Both the position numbers and the translations under genes were made by a program. Below are positions 9,850 through 21,289 of a stretch of 64,000 bases of DNA, piece after piece. This stretch comes from Helicoverpa zea (taxonomy: Eukaryota; Arthropoda; Insecta; Lepidoptera; Noctuidae): positions 10,974,001-11,038,000 of the forward strand of contig NC_061472.1 of the NCBI RefSeq assembly GCF_022581195.2, written 5' to 3'. Numbering within the stretch: position 1 is the stretch's first letter; each line of letters starts with the position of its first letter. The notes under the pieces are model-generated. The model did no database searches. It was not told the DNA's origin and saw only the letters and a list, made by a program, of their open reading frames with translations.

Positions 9850-12800
9850 CTGGAACAACGTCACACGTTCATCATTACTCCTTACTACTACATTATTATA
9901 CTAGGACATTTCTCAAATAATCAATGTTGCTCATCATGACTAAATAAAAGATCGGCCACTTCGCTTGGAAATGTCGGTTATAACCGGCGGAACCCGAACC
10001 TCGCGTAACCCGTCCCGGAAGAACTTTAGCAGTAGGTAAAATATTCATATCCATGCATGCATTATTATGCAAAGAAACATTGTAGATCTGCTCAAAACAT
10101 GACCCCTATTATGGCCTAGTCGGGTAAATAAAAAGCGAGTGTGCACGAGGTCGCACCGCTTCCGGGGCGCACTTCCGCTCGCGGTTACTTTTGACAATTC
10201 GGGCGGTCGAGGCCGCCTCTGCACAGGCGAGCAAGTGCGCCGCACTCGACTGAACTCGTCGTGGCTACTTCAATACTGCTATATTTGGACATGCAGCCGA
10301 GCGACGGCGTCGTCGCTTGCACTGACTAATCATGAGACAGTAGTGCACACGACTGACTCACAGGCTATTTCAGTGGCATTGAGATAAGGGCTTTTATGAC
10401 TTACTGTCTTACTTACTGTAAGTATAGGTTCATATCTGCAGAAATGCGTGAGTGTCCTGTATGTATGAGCGACGCACTAACGAATCATCGGTTAGGTGTG
10501 ACTGATTGAATGTGATTTGTCTGTTTTGGCGTTACGCGACGCATGTTCCGTCAGCTATGAACCTCCCTAAGGAAGACGCGAGCGGTGAGCACGGAGCTTG
10601 GTGACCATGTGTCTATGATTCGTGTCAATAGATACATAATTTGGAAGACAACGCATATTGACACCAGTGTCTGCTAACAGCAGCATTTGTGTATATTGTT
10701 ATGGTGACGATGAATCCTCGTTTCCCTTGAAGACGCGGTAAAATAACTTGAGAATGATAAACGATCTGACTGTAAACACCATTGAAATTTAAAATGTTTT
10801 AAGTTGTTCCTTCTAAAATATATGGGTGACATAAATACTTCATTTGTTAGAAAGTAACACCCAGTAGGCCTGTAGGCACATTAAATACTTTGTGTTGCGT
10901 TTAATAACATAAGAAATCAATGGTCAAGAGAACAGACCGTAGTGCTGATTATACACGCGCACAACCGCTCGGGGACAGATATGATACCTAACTCAATTGC
11001 GAGATAGCTGGACGACTGTTCTCTGGCTCTGGCGTGTGTGGTGTCGGTATGATTGTGACACCACCGCTGCGCAGGACACTAATGGTAGGTGATTGTAGCA
11101 TCGCTATTCTCTGCGATAATAATCTACAAGTACAGTGTTTGTTTGAGCTGTGCCCACGACTGCGACCGGGTTGTAAGTACTGTCAGTGACATCAGCGCAA
11201 TGCACCACTTGGCATGTTTGTGAACAAATTCACGCTTGCCGCGAGTTTCGCCGCTGCTAGCCGTAACGCCTGTTCCCGGAGCGGTTACAGCGCAGGTATA
11301 GGCAATAGCACTTTGTTTACAAACAGTGTCGCTTCGTGACGCGCCTACGCGCCTCCTACCTTAGCAAATACACTGCAGCCTGCAACTACTTTCATAAATG
11401 AAACATATCGCAAGCCTCGTGATTATTATTAACTTACAATGATCGAGATACCTCATACTGCCTGTCATGATTCCTGACTGAGGTTTTAATACTGTCAAAG
11501 ATTTACAAATCGTCATGACCAGTGGTAGGTTCTTGGCCTTAGCGGAATGTGTTCTGTTTGTTTGTTTTGCTGTGGAACTACTAACAATCGATGTGATCAG
11601 GGATATTTATGATTCGATTTATCCTTTTCTCTTTTTTGTGATGTTTACGCTTCATGCATGTTCTCGTGAATACGTAAAGATTAACCGATTTATAGACATT
11701 GATTGGTCGCTAGGTCGCTATCAACTTCGTGCCGTAACAGTTCGCCCTCCAACAACTGGCCAAGGTGCATAGATGTGATCATCAAAACCTAAGACTTGTA
11801 TCTTGTATTGAGCAATCTCAAAGCGGAATGAACCGTTCAACATCGCAAAGGATGATGATGATGCCAGACGCGGGGGCTGCTGGATTGTTCGAAAGAGTTA
11901 ACGCGGCTCTAACGCTCCCGCCTGACCACCGCTGGCTAATTTATTGCTTACTCATTAGAAAAATACACTTTCTTGCTTTGCCTTAATGACCTTACATAAA
12001 CGATAGCTTTCTTAGAAGGTTAAACCTACATATAAAGGGTTTTCTTTTTCTTTGAATAGCGCCGTAGGATTTACAACGCAAAAATTCACCAGTGGTCAGG
12101 CGGATAAGTTCGCGGTAGTACATAAAGGGTTTTAGTCAGTAAAGTCCGACACCCATGATGATATCTCATCTAAAAAAAAGGTTGAATAGTCTCACTGCAC
12201 AATTTCGCTTCGAATGAAATGAAACTATCTTGACAATGTCCTACTTGCTTTGGTGGCAAATCAAAAAGCTGCATGGCATTCTAAGTAAGTTGGCTATCCT
12301 GGAAACATTTCCATCTGAATAAAACTGAGTGCTTATGCAGTCCACTTTACAGCGACCATGCCTGAGATGACCCACTGACCATGTATTCTGTTGTTACATA
12401 CATATGGAATGAAAATAGTGTGAATAGGCTCTCAGGTCATTTATATAGTCACCCGAATGCACAAAGCAGCACTCATAAATATTGTAAGTATGTACTTAAG
12501 TAGTGATGAGGTTCCATGCGAATTTGAGAAATGCGTCACTGGTGGGTGTCAGGGAGACGGCGGCGACAACACAAGCGCGCCAGTGCGGCGTGCGGCGCAG
12601 CTGTACGTGCTGTAAGCGTCACATACAGCTTACAGCATCATACCGCTGAACAGCCTGATCGATACTAACTTGTAGTCGCCGATGAAGCGGTGGGTGGCGA
12701 CTCTCCTCACCTGCCGTGTCGATCTCACTACTTTACGTATAATAACAACAGCCAGCTATCCGGTCGGAATTTGATTTAGTTTCCGTTGTCAACAAATTCA

Positions 12801-13544
12801 ATGACGTTAAGTGTGTTACGTTTTGAGTAGATTCGTGTTCGACTCCCAAGGGGGATTTTCCGGAACACGAGTCTGAATGTGGTGATGGTGGTATCGGCGG
12901 CGGCACGCGACGCTCGTCTCAGCTCAGCCCATGGGCTCTAGCCGGGTGCGTGTGCGTGCGGCGTGCGGCCCGCGCGCGTGGCCAGGCGGGACTGGCGAGT
13001 GGCGGCGAGCGGCGGCGCGCGCCGGCGAGGTCGCGAGTCGACAGCACCTCAATGAACTTACTCACTAACCTCCGCGCACCGGTTTCACCTGCGGCTACCC
13101 TCGACTACCATCTGAAACCTTTTCTTGATTGAAATGAGACTTTTTCTTCTAAAAGCTGTTGGATACATGAGGTTCCTACGTAGTATGCAGTTTTGTGTAA
13201 GTTTATATGATGTAACAGCCGCTCGGGTCGATCGAGCAAAGCTTGGCGCAGTCGGCTCGTGGATGGATGACTATCTTGACATGACGAGTTCCTCTATGTT
13301 TCAGAAATCGTTATATCCCTAACGACTTCCAAAGTCACAAACCAAAATATCTGACAGCCTTTCATAGCAAGGAGCCAGGTGGACAATTCAGTAGAGGAAG
13401 TCTCAAAAAAAGAAATGATCTACAGTTGGTCCATGTAAAATATAGATACAGACCTACAGATGATATCTGAGAAAAGAACATGTAGGGTAACGGTAGAAGC
13501 TTTTGTGTATTATTTTAAATAAGTTAAGTAAGTGTAGTGTTTTA
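9850..13544. other. Intronic stretch, no gene recognised
   Basis: This is mostly unique AT-rich sequence with scattered short GC-rich islands (around 10.14-10.25, 12.55-12.62 and 12.88-13.03 kb). A dispersed-repeat fragment at about 11870-12165 shares the block GGATTGTTCGAAAGAG and a TTTTAGTCAGTAA block with the nested insert at 59870-60071. No supported coding exon was found. Confidence 0.5.
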
Positions 13545-13722
13545 TGCCCATTTTCACCAACAAATACCCAAATTTAAGGCTTTCCTAAGAGCATTTAGGG
13601 AACACTTAATACGAATTTCGTTTTCACCAAAGCTTAAGTGTCTCCTTTATTTTTGGGGGTGCCCTTATACTAAGTGACATTTAGTTAGGGAAACGTTAAG
13701 AGATTGTTGGTGAAAACGGGCA
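13545..13722. mobile_element. 178-bp MITE with TTA target duplication
   Basis: Terminal inverted repeats TGCCC(A/G)TTTTCACCAACA lie immediately inside TTA at 13542-13544 and 13723-13725. No coding capacity. The arrangement fits PIF/Harbinger-type MITEs. Confidence 0.75.
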
Positions 13723-14039
13723 TTAGTGTAGTAGTGTTGTTCGTATCTGCACAATGAGCTTAATGGTATTTTGTGTAAAAAGAGCCAAAAACTATATTCT
13801 AAAAACATATTTTTTCCACATTTTTTTATTTCTGGGTGACCAAGACTTATTTGAACAAGTCGTCACGTTTTTACCGTAAGCAGTGTCGGCTGCGCGTATA
13901 ATTATTGCAATCATTTTTAACGCGTTTTAACGCTCCCGTTGCGCTCTCGACGCACACTGACAATGCGTAGTGTGGCCACTTCAACGCGTTAATACTCGCG
14001 TTAAACCCTTTGACATACCGCCACTTGAGTTATCGCCAA

Positions 14040-14850
14040 ACGGCATTGTTAATAATAATAATAAATAAGCCCCGCATCTGAGGCGGATGACGGGGAGTAG
14101 CGACCCCGCGGGGCTATATATCCGAGTGCTCCAGGGAGAGTACACTGTCCCCCATCTCCGGCTTGCCGGAGTGAAGCATGACGGGGGATGGGTCTCCCGC
14201 CTCTTGGCTTGCCTTGATCGGCCGGTCAGAGTGGAGTCGCTAGAGCAGGGTTAGCAGCTCTGCTCGAAGGGTAGGTGCCTCGTGGTAAGTGGCGAGTGGG
14301 CCGGTGATGCTGGACCCACAGGGAGCGCGTGATGTGCGTTTAAAGTCCGCCGAGGTATCCTCACCTTTCAGCCGCTCATGTACCTGTTGCCCTCTTGTTG
14401 CGATTTAGCGCCTGATTCCCGGGGGCCCAGTAAGTGAGGTGGCGAGTCTCTATCTGCCATTTTTACATGTATTTAATACATTATCATCGGCAGGTGCCAT
14501 AGTTCCCGTAGTTTCCCCATTCCTAGTCCATTAGCATCCCATCACAATAGCCCAAGTAGTTTTCATCCATAGTTAGCAATAGTTTAGCACAGAACCGGGA
14601 TTGTCCTTGGGTACATTTCTATAGTGTATACAGGGATAATCGTAGGTTTTGTGTCACCATTTCATTAAAGTTGTCTCAAAAGGGCTTCAGCGTGTTGGCT
14701 TCGGCCCCACGTTCACCTCCCAAAAATCCGGGACTCTGTAGTCCTAAGGTCTGGTAGAGACATACAAATTAATAAATAACCATAGGGGAGTCGCTAGAGC
14801 AAGGTTAGTAGCCCTGCTCGGAGGGTAGGTGCCTCGTGGTAAGTGGCGAG
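14040..14850. repeat. Dispersed LINE-tail-like repeat with a duplicated 60-bp block
   Basis: A GC-rich segment opens with GCCCCGCATCTGAGGCGGATG. A block reading GAGTCGCTAGAGCA(G/A)GGTTAG... then GGTAGGTGCCTCGTGGTAAG occurs at about 14232-14291 and again at about 14788-14848. No reading frame of note was found. It resembles the 3' untranslated tail of a lepidopteran non-LTR element, but the family is not certain. Confidence 0.5.
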
Positions 14851-14859
14851 CGCTGTTTC

Positions 14860-15375
14860 GTGAACGTCTCTAAAACCCACAAAGCGATTTCGTCGACCCG
14901 GGAATCAAACCCGAGACCTCGTGCTCGACAGTTGCGCTTGCGACAGCTAGACCAACGAGGCAGTGAACCTACAGGTTACGTCATTTTAGATTACGTCTGT
15001 TCTATTTTAAGATTTATAAAATGTTACTAAAGTTCCTATTTTATTTAAATTATTATGTATGTCGGACTTAAAGGACAATGAACAAGTTCTTACTCTTAAT
15101 ATGTGCAATTGAAGTTATGAAAAAGACTTAAGTTTTTTTGCCTCCTGACAATTTTTTATGGATACCCTATTATACCATACGGCCAGACATGGATGACAAA
15201 AAAAAAAAAAAAAAACATACCGGCCGAATTGAGAACCTCCTCCTTTTTGGGAAGTCGGTTAAAAATCGAGAAATGATGACGATTTAACGATCTGGTCAAA
15301 TTAACATGAACATTTCATGAAACGCAACCATTTCATTAAATGCTTAAGCTTTTCATGAAGTGGTCAAATCTACGA
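14860..15375 (-). mobile_element. SINE head plus about 400-bp body, inverted copy of the repeat at 59.28-59.85 kb
   Basis: Read on the minus strand, a tRNA-like head (CCTCGTTGGTCTAGCTGTCGC, with B-box GGTTTGATTCCC) lies at about 14860-14962. The next 400 bp match, base for base over long stretches, the reverse complement of 59285-59740, including blocks GACGTAACCTGTAGGTTC, GGACAATGAACAAGTTC and GGCCGTATGGTATA. The far end carries the TTTCATGAAA cluster. Confidence 0.75.
15300..15370. repeat. Cluster of TTTCATGAAA-type palindromes (locus 1)
   Basis: Within 70 bp are ATTTCATGAAACG, CATTTCATTAAATG and TTTTCATGAAGTGGTCAA, followed by TCTACGATATGG. Related clusters occur at 25115-25310, 59310-59370 and 61080-61255. 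Confidence 0.75.
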
Positions 15376-15379
15376 TATG

Positions 15380-16380
15380 GCTACGACATATACATGGATC
15401 CCCATGGATACGACATATATATAAGTTTCCAGAGAAAAAAACCTAAGTACAAAAAAATCTTAGTTTTGGGACATTTTTGGGACGCAATGATACCTAAAGA
15501 AATGAGAAAAAAGTCAGTGTCAAGTGATAGGCGCGAGCGCAGCGAGCGTGAAATTTTTGAGTCTTGGAACACAAAAGTCCTCCGACTCCTAAACAGCAGC
15601 AGCTAAAAATCGTCAGCGTAGAGCGTCAATTGTTTTTTGCTACTTCAGTGCTTTAACTTTTTGTTAGATTGAGGACTCAAAGAGTAGCAGAACAAATGAG
15701 AAATAATATGCAGATATGTGCCGACCGAGATGGCACCCGGGGCGGACCGCCCCCTTCCCCCCCCCCCCCTTTACGCCGCTACTGAGTTCAATACACATGT
15801 TATGCTTGGCTGTGACTGTGTGTGATGTGTGTTCAGTCAGTGCAACATCGAAATAAGTAGGTAAGTGTTTCCAGGAACGGTTTCGCGTCCCCAAGGATTG
15901 CAAGAAATATGCGAAACTGACAACAACTTCTGTAGTCGGAGAGGCACTTAAACAAGAAGGTAGTGGTTGAATCCACACAAGCATAGCTAATTACAGGAGT
16001 TGTGATCTATGCCTAATGTAGTCAGGCATAGAGACACGTAAAACATTGCTATAGCTTTATACTTAAGGCGACGAATTGGTCAACAATAATTCCATAACCG
16101 GCACGCGCATCTAAGGCGCCAAAAGGGGTCGGAGCGTCTGAGCGGGGCGAGGATAACAATACCCGCGCTAGCTTATAACTAAAAGTCGTAAGCGACAAAA
16201 TGGTTTTGTAATTTTATTATTTTGAAATGATAATTTGATAAAAAATCCTTCTACAATTTTAAAGAGTATGTATATACTCAACTACTAAAAAAGTTAAGAG
16301 GCTTAAATCGGTCCCGTTTGCCCATAATATGTGAATCTCTTTTTAAAAAGAGGTAGGTATGTTTGATATATTTTTCTCTG
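15380..16380. other. Intronic stretch, repeat debris
   Basis: No gene is recognised. There is a long C-run near 15759-15771 after GGGGCGGACCGCCCCC, a short GCGCGAGCGCAGCGAGCG block near 15530, and otherwise AT-rich sequence. Confidence 0.45.
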
Positions 16381-16470
16381 TTATAAAAGTTACCTATTCT
16401 CTTAAGTAATATGAGCAACAGTATATTATAAAAGTTACCTATTCTCTTAAGTAATATGAGCAACAGTATA
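16381..16470. repeat. Exact 45-bp tandem duplication
   Basis: Two adjacent copies (16381-16425 and 16426-16470) of a unit starting TTATAAAAGTTACC and ending GAGCAACAGTATA. Confidence 0.85.
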
Positions 16471-16691
16471 TCCCAATACGAGTGACACGCAACGCACGCA
16501 GCCAGGGGCGCAGGCTGCGCGGCTAGTGCAACCATTATGTAAATAGGTGACCCGATTCCGCGACACGAACAATCGTAACCTGAGCCCGCCAGACCGGTCG
16601 GCTTTGTTCCGGCGCGCGACACACTCACTGCGCACTGCACTGCACCTACAGCGACATTACTGCAATTTTATCGCAATATTACCAGTACATT

Positions 16692-16697
16692 TTTATT
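16692..16697 (-). terminator. Poly(A) signal of the four-pass membrane protein gene
   Basis: AATAAA on the minus strand, about 90 bp after the TGA stop at 16785-16787. It implies a very short 3' UTR. Confidence 0.5.
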
Positions 16698-16784
16698 TAC
16701 ATGGAGATGATTACGTTTTGAACAATTGTAGTTGAAAACACAGTCAAAAAAAATTTTTGCCATACGATGACCTAGCAAAACATT

Positions 16785-17246
16785 TCACGGCATTGTCAAT
16801 CTGTAGTTAACGATCACAATAGCGAAGTAAAAGTATATGACAAAGCTGAGCAGCACGACCAAAAAGGTGGTGCCGGCGAAAAGCAGCCAGCCGGCGCACG
16901 CGGCAGCCACCGCGAGCGCGAGGCCAGCCAGCAGCTGCGCCGGCGCGCACAGCAGCATGCCCCACACGTAGACGTCGCACAGCGCGTCGCTCTCAGCGGC
17001 CGCGGCCGCCAGCAGCAGCGCGTGCAGCGCCAGCAGCAGCACGCCCAGCGCGCCGTGCGCCAGCCGCAGCGCCCGCGCCGCGCCGCCCGCCGCGCGCGCC
17101 ACCAGCGCCGCGCCCGCCGCGCTGTACAGCCACAGGTACGCCGCCGCGCCCAGCGCGCCCGCCAGCGCCGCCAGCAACGCCGCCGCGCGCAGCGGCAGCC
17201 CGCACGCGCGGTCTACCACCGGGCACCGCTCCGCCAGGTAGCCCAT
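16785..17246 (-). CDS. Small four-pass membrane protein, apparently intronless
   Basis: The 153 codons start from an ATG in excellent context (GCGGCATGGG). The N-terminus is short and polar with Cys residues (LAERCPVVDRACG). Four hydrophobic segments follow, roughly residues 18-48, 58-84, 92-115 and 118-146. Loops are short, with Arg-rich and acidic (ESD) turns, and the tail is polar (NYRLTMP). The layout recalls small insect tetraspan proteins, but lineage-defining motifs such as a tetraspanin CCG loop are absent. No splice sites interrupt it and a poly(A) signal follows closely, so it may be a retrogene. It lies inside intron 2 of the large minus-strand gene, on the same strand. The extreme Ala/Leu content reflects the high GC. 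Function unknown. Confidence 0.7.
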   Translation of the reverse strand: MGYLAERCPVVDRACGLPLRAAALLAALAGALGAAAYLWLYSAAGAALVARAAGGAARALRLAHGALGVLLLALHALLLAAAAAESDALCDVYVWGMLLCAPAQLLAGLALAVAAACAGWLLFAGTTFLVVLLSFVIYFYFAIVIVNYRLTMP

Positions 17247-17659
17247 GCCGCCTGCGCCGCCGCTCTACCTCACTCTACCGAAAGTGTGATGCCCACGCAC
17301 CACACTCAACACGACTCTTACTGACATATTATTACCGCACCATAAACAGACGTTGACACACGACACTTGACAAGCCAACAAGGATAGAACGATTCAAAGA
17401 GTTTACCTACAATGATTGAGTTCCGAATTTCGACGGCCACTAGATCAGGGGTATCCACCAAAAAACCTGTCATTGTAACACTAACCACAAGTTCATTAGT
17501 GGGGTAGCTTCTGCGGAAGAATATTGAAGATAAATCCTATACAACATTCCTATCTAGTCTGAAACGTGTGCCTAGAAGTAACACAGACCTATTTCTGGGT
17601 ATCTAGAAACTCTCTGAGAGAAATGCATACCATGTAATGTTTTGTATGTGCAATTTTAT

Positions 17660-18110
17660 TATAAACTAGCTTCTGCCAGCGACTTCGTCCGCGTTAGATT
17701 CGGACTTTGTGCAAAGAGAGGAAGAAATAATAATCACCAGCCTATCCAATTATCCAAATCTATACGTACCTAGCCTATTACTACTTAGCTTTAACAACTA
17801 AAGCTACACACGCGACGGAAGCTTAAAAAATGGAGTATCTTCTCCCGTCTTTCCAACATTTCCCATTACTGCTCTGCTCCTATTAGTCGTAGCGTGATGA
17901 AATGTATCCTATAACCTGCCCAGGAGTATGAAGAATGTTTGTGCCATTAGTCATCAAGTTTCATTAAAATCCGTCGAGTAGTTTTTGTTTCCATAACGAA
18001 CATACAGACAGACAGACACAAAAATGTTACTAATTGCTATAGGCTATAGGCTTTTTATCCCGGTACGGGAAGTAGTTCCCACGGGATGCGGTTGAAACCG
18101 CTGGTAAATT
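17660..18110 (-). repeat. Non-LTR element tail (lepidopteran RTE/SINE-like)
   Basis: The segment carries the hallmark blocks of a common lepidopteran LINE tail: CTTCGTCCGCGTTAGATTCG at one end, GTCGAGTAGTTTTTG and the ACAGACAGACAGACAC run in the middle, and TTTATCCCGGTACGGGAAGTAG...CCACGGGATGCGG at the other. Related tails lie at 43048-43255 and 55350-55535. No coding sequence. Confidence 0.55.
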
Positions 18111-18221
18111 ATATAATTGTTTTCATTAAAAATGACAAAATAGTTTGCATGGTATAAGGTGAAGTGTAATGAGCCAGCACTTTGTAACATGCATACAGTA
18201 TGAGCAATGAGCAAGTGTTAC

Positions 18222-18945
18222 CTGCGAGGGCGCGGCGCATGCGCAGCGCCAGCAGGCGGCGCAGGTCGGCAGCGCGCGCGCGGCGCGGCTTGCTGACGCC
18301 CAGGCGGCGCCGGTGCCGCGGGCTGCGCGCCGTCGGCCCTTCAGCGCTCGACGCTTCCTCAGAGCTCAAGCTACACTTTTTACTCCGAGCTGATTTCACA
18401 TTCACTGAAGGCATTTCGATGGGGGGCAGAGAGAATTTCTCAGGATTTAAACATTTTTTTGGCCAAAAGTCATCGGAACTAGACAAGTTAGTGGAGTCTT
18501 TGGGGCTGGGCAGCTGTAACGGCGGCAGGATCTTGTTGTAGGGGACCAGCCGGCGCCGGTAGTCGGTAGTCCGGTAGCTCGAGCTCGAGTTGAACCACAT
18601 GTCGGTAGCGAACAACGACTCGGACACGGAGTCGCGGCTGGTGCTGAAGTCGAGCGTGCAGTTGCGCGTGCGCGTCACACTCAGCAGGTTGAGCGGCGCG
18701 CGGTGCACCGTGGCGTTGCCCAGCTCGAAGCTGGGCCGCGAGCCCGAGCTGGCGGTGTTGTAGTCGTCGTCGGAGGCGGGCGCGGCGGGCGCGGCGCCCG
18801 GGGGGCTCCACAGCGTGAAGGGCGCCACGGGCTGCATGTTGAGGAAGGCGCGCGCGATGTGCGCCGGCGCCGCGGCCAGCGTCGGCGGCTCGGGCGACAG
18901 CACGCCGAACGGGTGCGTGAAGTAGAACAGGCACAGCGGACGATT
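18222..18945 (-). CDS. Large disordered protein, exon 2
   Basis: The acceptor is TATCGACAG (ending 18946) and the donor is CAG|GTAACA; 724 nt, phase 0 in and phase 1 out. The acceptor's pyrimidine tract is weak. An ATG lies 18 nt above it in the same frame, so the exon could instead be first. The encoded part begins NRPLCLFYFTHPFGVLSPEPP and continues Ser/Asn/Pro-rich (FNSSSSYRTTDYRRR, PPLQLPSPKDS). It ends in a strongly basic helix (RARAADLRRLLALRMRRALA). There is no recognised domain. The phase match to exon 1 (phase 0) and exon 3 (phase 1) supports the model. Confidence 0.6.
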
Positions 18946-19344
18946 CTGTCGATACAACAACATCTCGGTACTTAATTATCTACATGTACTGCATGTAGTT
19001 TACACGGTTTTTACCAATACCTAGTAACTATAATGATATATTACAAGCAAGAGTTACTTTCTTTGGTTTCTGTTTCTGTGTTTTTACTCACAGATTTACT
19101 TGAAGCTGTCCGGAATACTACAATATCAGCTTCTGTAAGATATCATCTAATCGTATGTGTGTCAGAAATCCAAATAGACCCAGGCTTATACGTGAAAGCA
19201 TATTTTTTCTAAATGTCATGAAATATCATCAGAGTGATCCCGATAGTGTAAACAGTCCTCAGTAACAGGCGTGTTATAATAAGGAGAATAGACTGGACAG
19301 AGGTTGTGTCTGTACAGGCGAAGAGTAGCTTTCCACAACAATCA

Positions 19345-19545
19345 CTACGTAGTATAAAACAAAGACGCTATTCCCCGTGTCCGAACGCTTAAATCTTCAA
19401 AACTACGTAACCGATTTTCATGCGGTTTTTTTAAATATTTAGATAGAGTGGTTAAAAAGGAAGGTTTAATGTATAATACATTAAATAGTGGGGAAATACC
19501 TACTCTTATCCCGTGCGAAGCCGGGGCGGGTAGCTAGTACCTCAT
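19345..19545. repeat. LINE-tail-like repeat
   Basis: Contains CGATTTTCATGCGG, a TTAGATAGAGTGGTTAA block and TCCCGTGCGAAGCCGGGGCGGGTAGCTAG, a familiar lepidopteran LINE-tail pattern. A diverged relative lies at about 30420-30550. Confidence 0.5.
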
Positions 19546-19664
19546 AAAGTACCTTCGCTTCACTCACACTGTGTGCTCACACGTATTCTAAGTAATTACT
19601 TCTTCTTCTTCAGAAGAAGAAGAAGACTGCAAGTAGGTAGATAGTCACACTACAGAAAACCCAC

Positions 19665-19712
19665 CTTTACGTCGTCAGTAGAAGTTGACGCATCTGATCT
19701 TCCGCCATTCAT
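19665..19712 (-). CDS. Large disordered protein, first coding exon (exon 1)
   Basis: An ATG in the context ACAAACATGA opens 16 codons (MNGGRSDASTSTDDVK), ending at the donor AAG|GTGGGT in phase 0, which matches the exon 2 acceptor. The frame stays open upstream to about 19835, and a small out-of-frame ATG lies above it, so the true 5' end is unsettled. The region upstream to 20.0 kb is GC-rich and may be the promoter. Confidence 0.5.
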
Positions 19713-20639
19713 GTTTGTTTGCACTTTAATGGAGGACTTCTCAGGATATTTTAATGTAGCAGTGAGTGATGCGGCCGAGCTGCGGCCGCCACATCTCGAG
19801 AGTAGCTGACAGAGGCACGACACTAATAGGTTCACACCGAGCTAGTAACACGTAACAATGCATCCGATCAATCAGTGTTTGCAAATAGTATCCGAACAGC
19901 AAGTGCGGGCGGCAGCGCGGTGGCGGGCACACTGCCGCGCCGTGGCTGGCACTGCGCGGCCCGCGCCAGGGCAGCACTCATATGCTCGACCTAACAGGAG
20001 CAGAGCATTCGTGGTGCTCGTCTACGGAAGTCAGCAATCGAGCCTGCTGAGCTTCTAGCTGCTTCAAACTGAATTTTGGCCCTCCTATTTCGGTAGTAAT
20101 GTTTTCATTTGCCCTCGTCTACGATATGTGGTCCTCATATTACATAGTTACAAATGTAAAATGAGCAATTTATTAATTTAATTATTTTAAAAGTATCTAT
20201 GCGAAGTTCCTTGTCAGTTCGTCTCCATGAGACCAAATCCTTGGAACCGTGCACCCAGCTTCTGATTTTTGGTAGGACCTGTCATAAGTCTATTTAAAAC
20301 CGCAAGGTTTGACTTGACTTCTTGAATCGACTAATGACGGCACGGCAAGTTAAACAGTTAGCGAGTACATCCCTGTGGCGGAGGGCGAGCGGTGCCGGGC
20401 GGCGATGGCGCTCGTCACCCAGTTCCCGCGGCGGGCGGCGTGCGCAGCGGGAACAGCCTGCGACCAGCTCCACTTCAGAGTGTGGCTGACGAGCTCGTGC
20501 CTGCCGAGGGAACTCATCTCCTGTCACTACTCACCCAAGCTTCATCTCCTCAGATTTCGCAAACTGTTAGTTAACCGGTTTGTGTTTTCAAACCGACTTC
20601 CCAAAAGTGGAGGAACTACTTTCTGATTTTCCCCAATTA

Positions 20640-20850
20640 GTAGCAATAGTTAGACGGTAGGTATCAGACTTACTGACTTCTGACTACTTGTAACGACTGC
20701 CAAAGATATTTAATGACAGGCGGGACCTACAGTTTAACGTGCCATCCGAAACACAGTCATCGGTGTCCAAGATATACCTCCTTAAAAAGTACATACAAAC
20801 TTGTAGTTATTTGAAAAGTTACAGTGACACGTGCCTGACCTGGATTCGAA
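20640..20850 (-). mobile_element. SINE fragment, same family as 9061-9620
   Basis: The reverse complement carries GGATGGCACGTTAAACTGTAGGTCCC without interruption, showing the pre-insertion state of the MITE target at 9207. It ends at a GAATCCAGGTCAGGCA-like B-box region. Confidence 0.7.
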
Positions 20851-20916
20851 ACATAATTATTGTAAATACGTATGTACATAGCAAAGTACTTAATATATAG
20901 CAAAAAACCTCGTTAC

Positions 20917-21275
20917 CTGCCTCGTTGGTCTAGCTGTCGCAAGTGCGGCTGCTGAACACGAGGTCTCGGGTTCGATTCCCGAGTCGGGCCGAAATCGCTT
21001 TGTGGGTTTTAGAAGACTTTCACAAAGCAGCTCGGAGCCTGGAAGCTGGTGATTGATACACCCGTGCATCGGAGAGCACGTAAATGTCGGTCCTGCGCCT
21101 GATCTCTCTCCGGTCGTGTCGGATTACCGTCCCATCGGGCTATGAGAGTTAAGGAATAGTGAGTGCACCTGTGTCTGCGCAAATGCTCGTGCACTATAAT
21201 ATGTCCTACGTAGTTGGCTAATCTCATTACATGAGAACAGCCGCCGTAGCCGATAATCGGCTAGGAGGACATCAT
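20917..21275 (+). mobile_element. tRNA-headed SINE, second family
   Basis: The head is CTCGTTGGTCTAGCTGTCGC (A-box-like) and GGTTCGATTCCC (B box). The body includes CGAAATCGCTTTGTGGG, TCCGGTCGTGTCGGATTACC and GTGCACTATAATATGTCC, and ends AACAGCCGCCGTAGCCGATAA...GAGGACATCATCAT. Related copies are at 14.9, 27.0 (fragment) and 59.7 kb. Confidence 0.75.
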
Positions 21276-21289
21276 CATATAGCAAAACT

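Noticed and set aside
11515..11772. 85-codon + strand frame
   Set aside because: Hydrophobic but with no splice, leader or poly(A) support, in intron sequence.
12560..12640. Possible minus-strand exon CACGTACAGCTGCGCC... after a TTACAG acceptor
   Set aside because: Enters in a compatible phase but hits a TGA without a following donor or poly(A) signal; exon 9756-9849 explains the phase change better.
20917..20995. tRNA gene
   Set aside because: A-box and B-box-like motifs are present, but the segment continues into a repeated SINE body and has several diverged copies in the window (14.9 and 59.7 kb).
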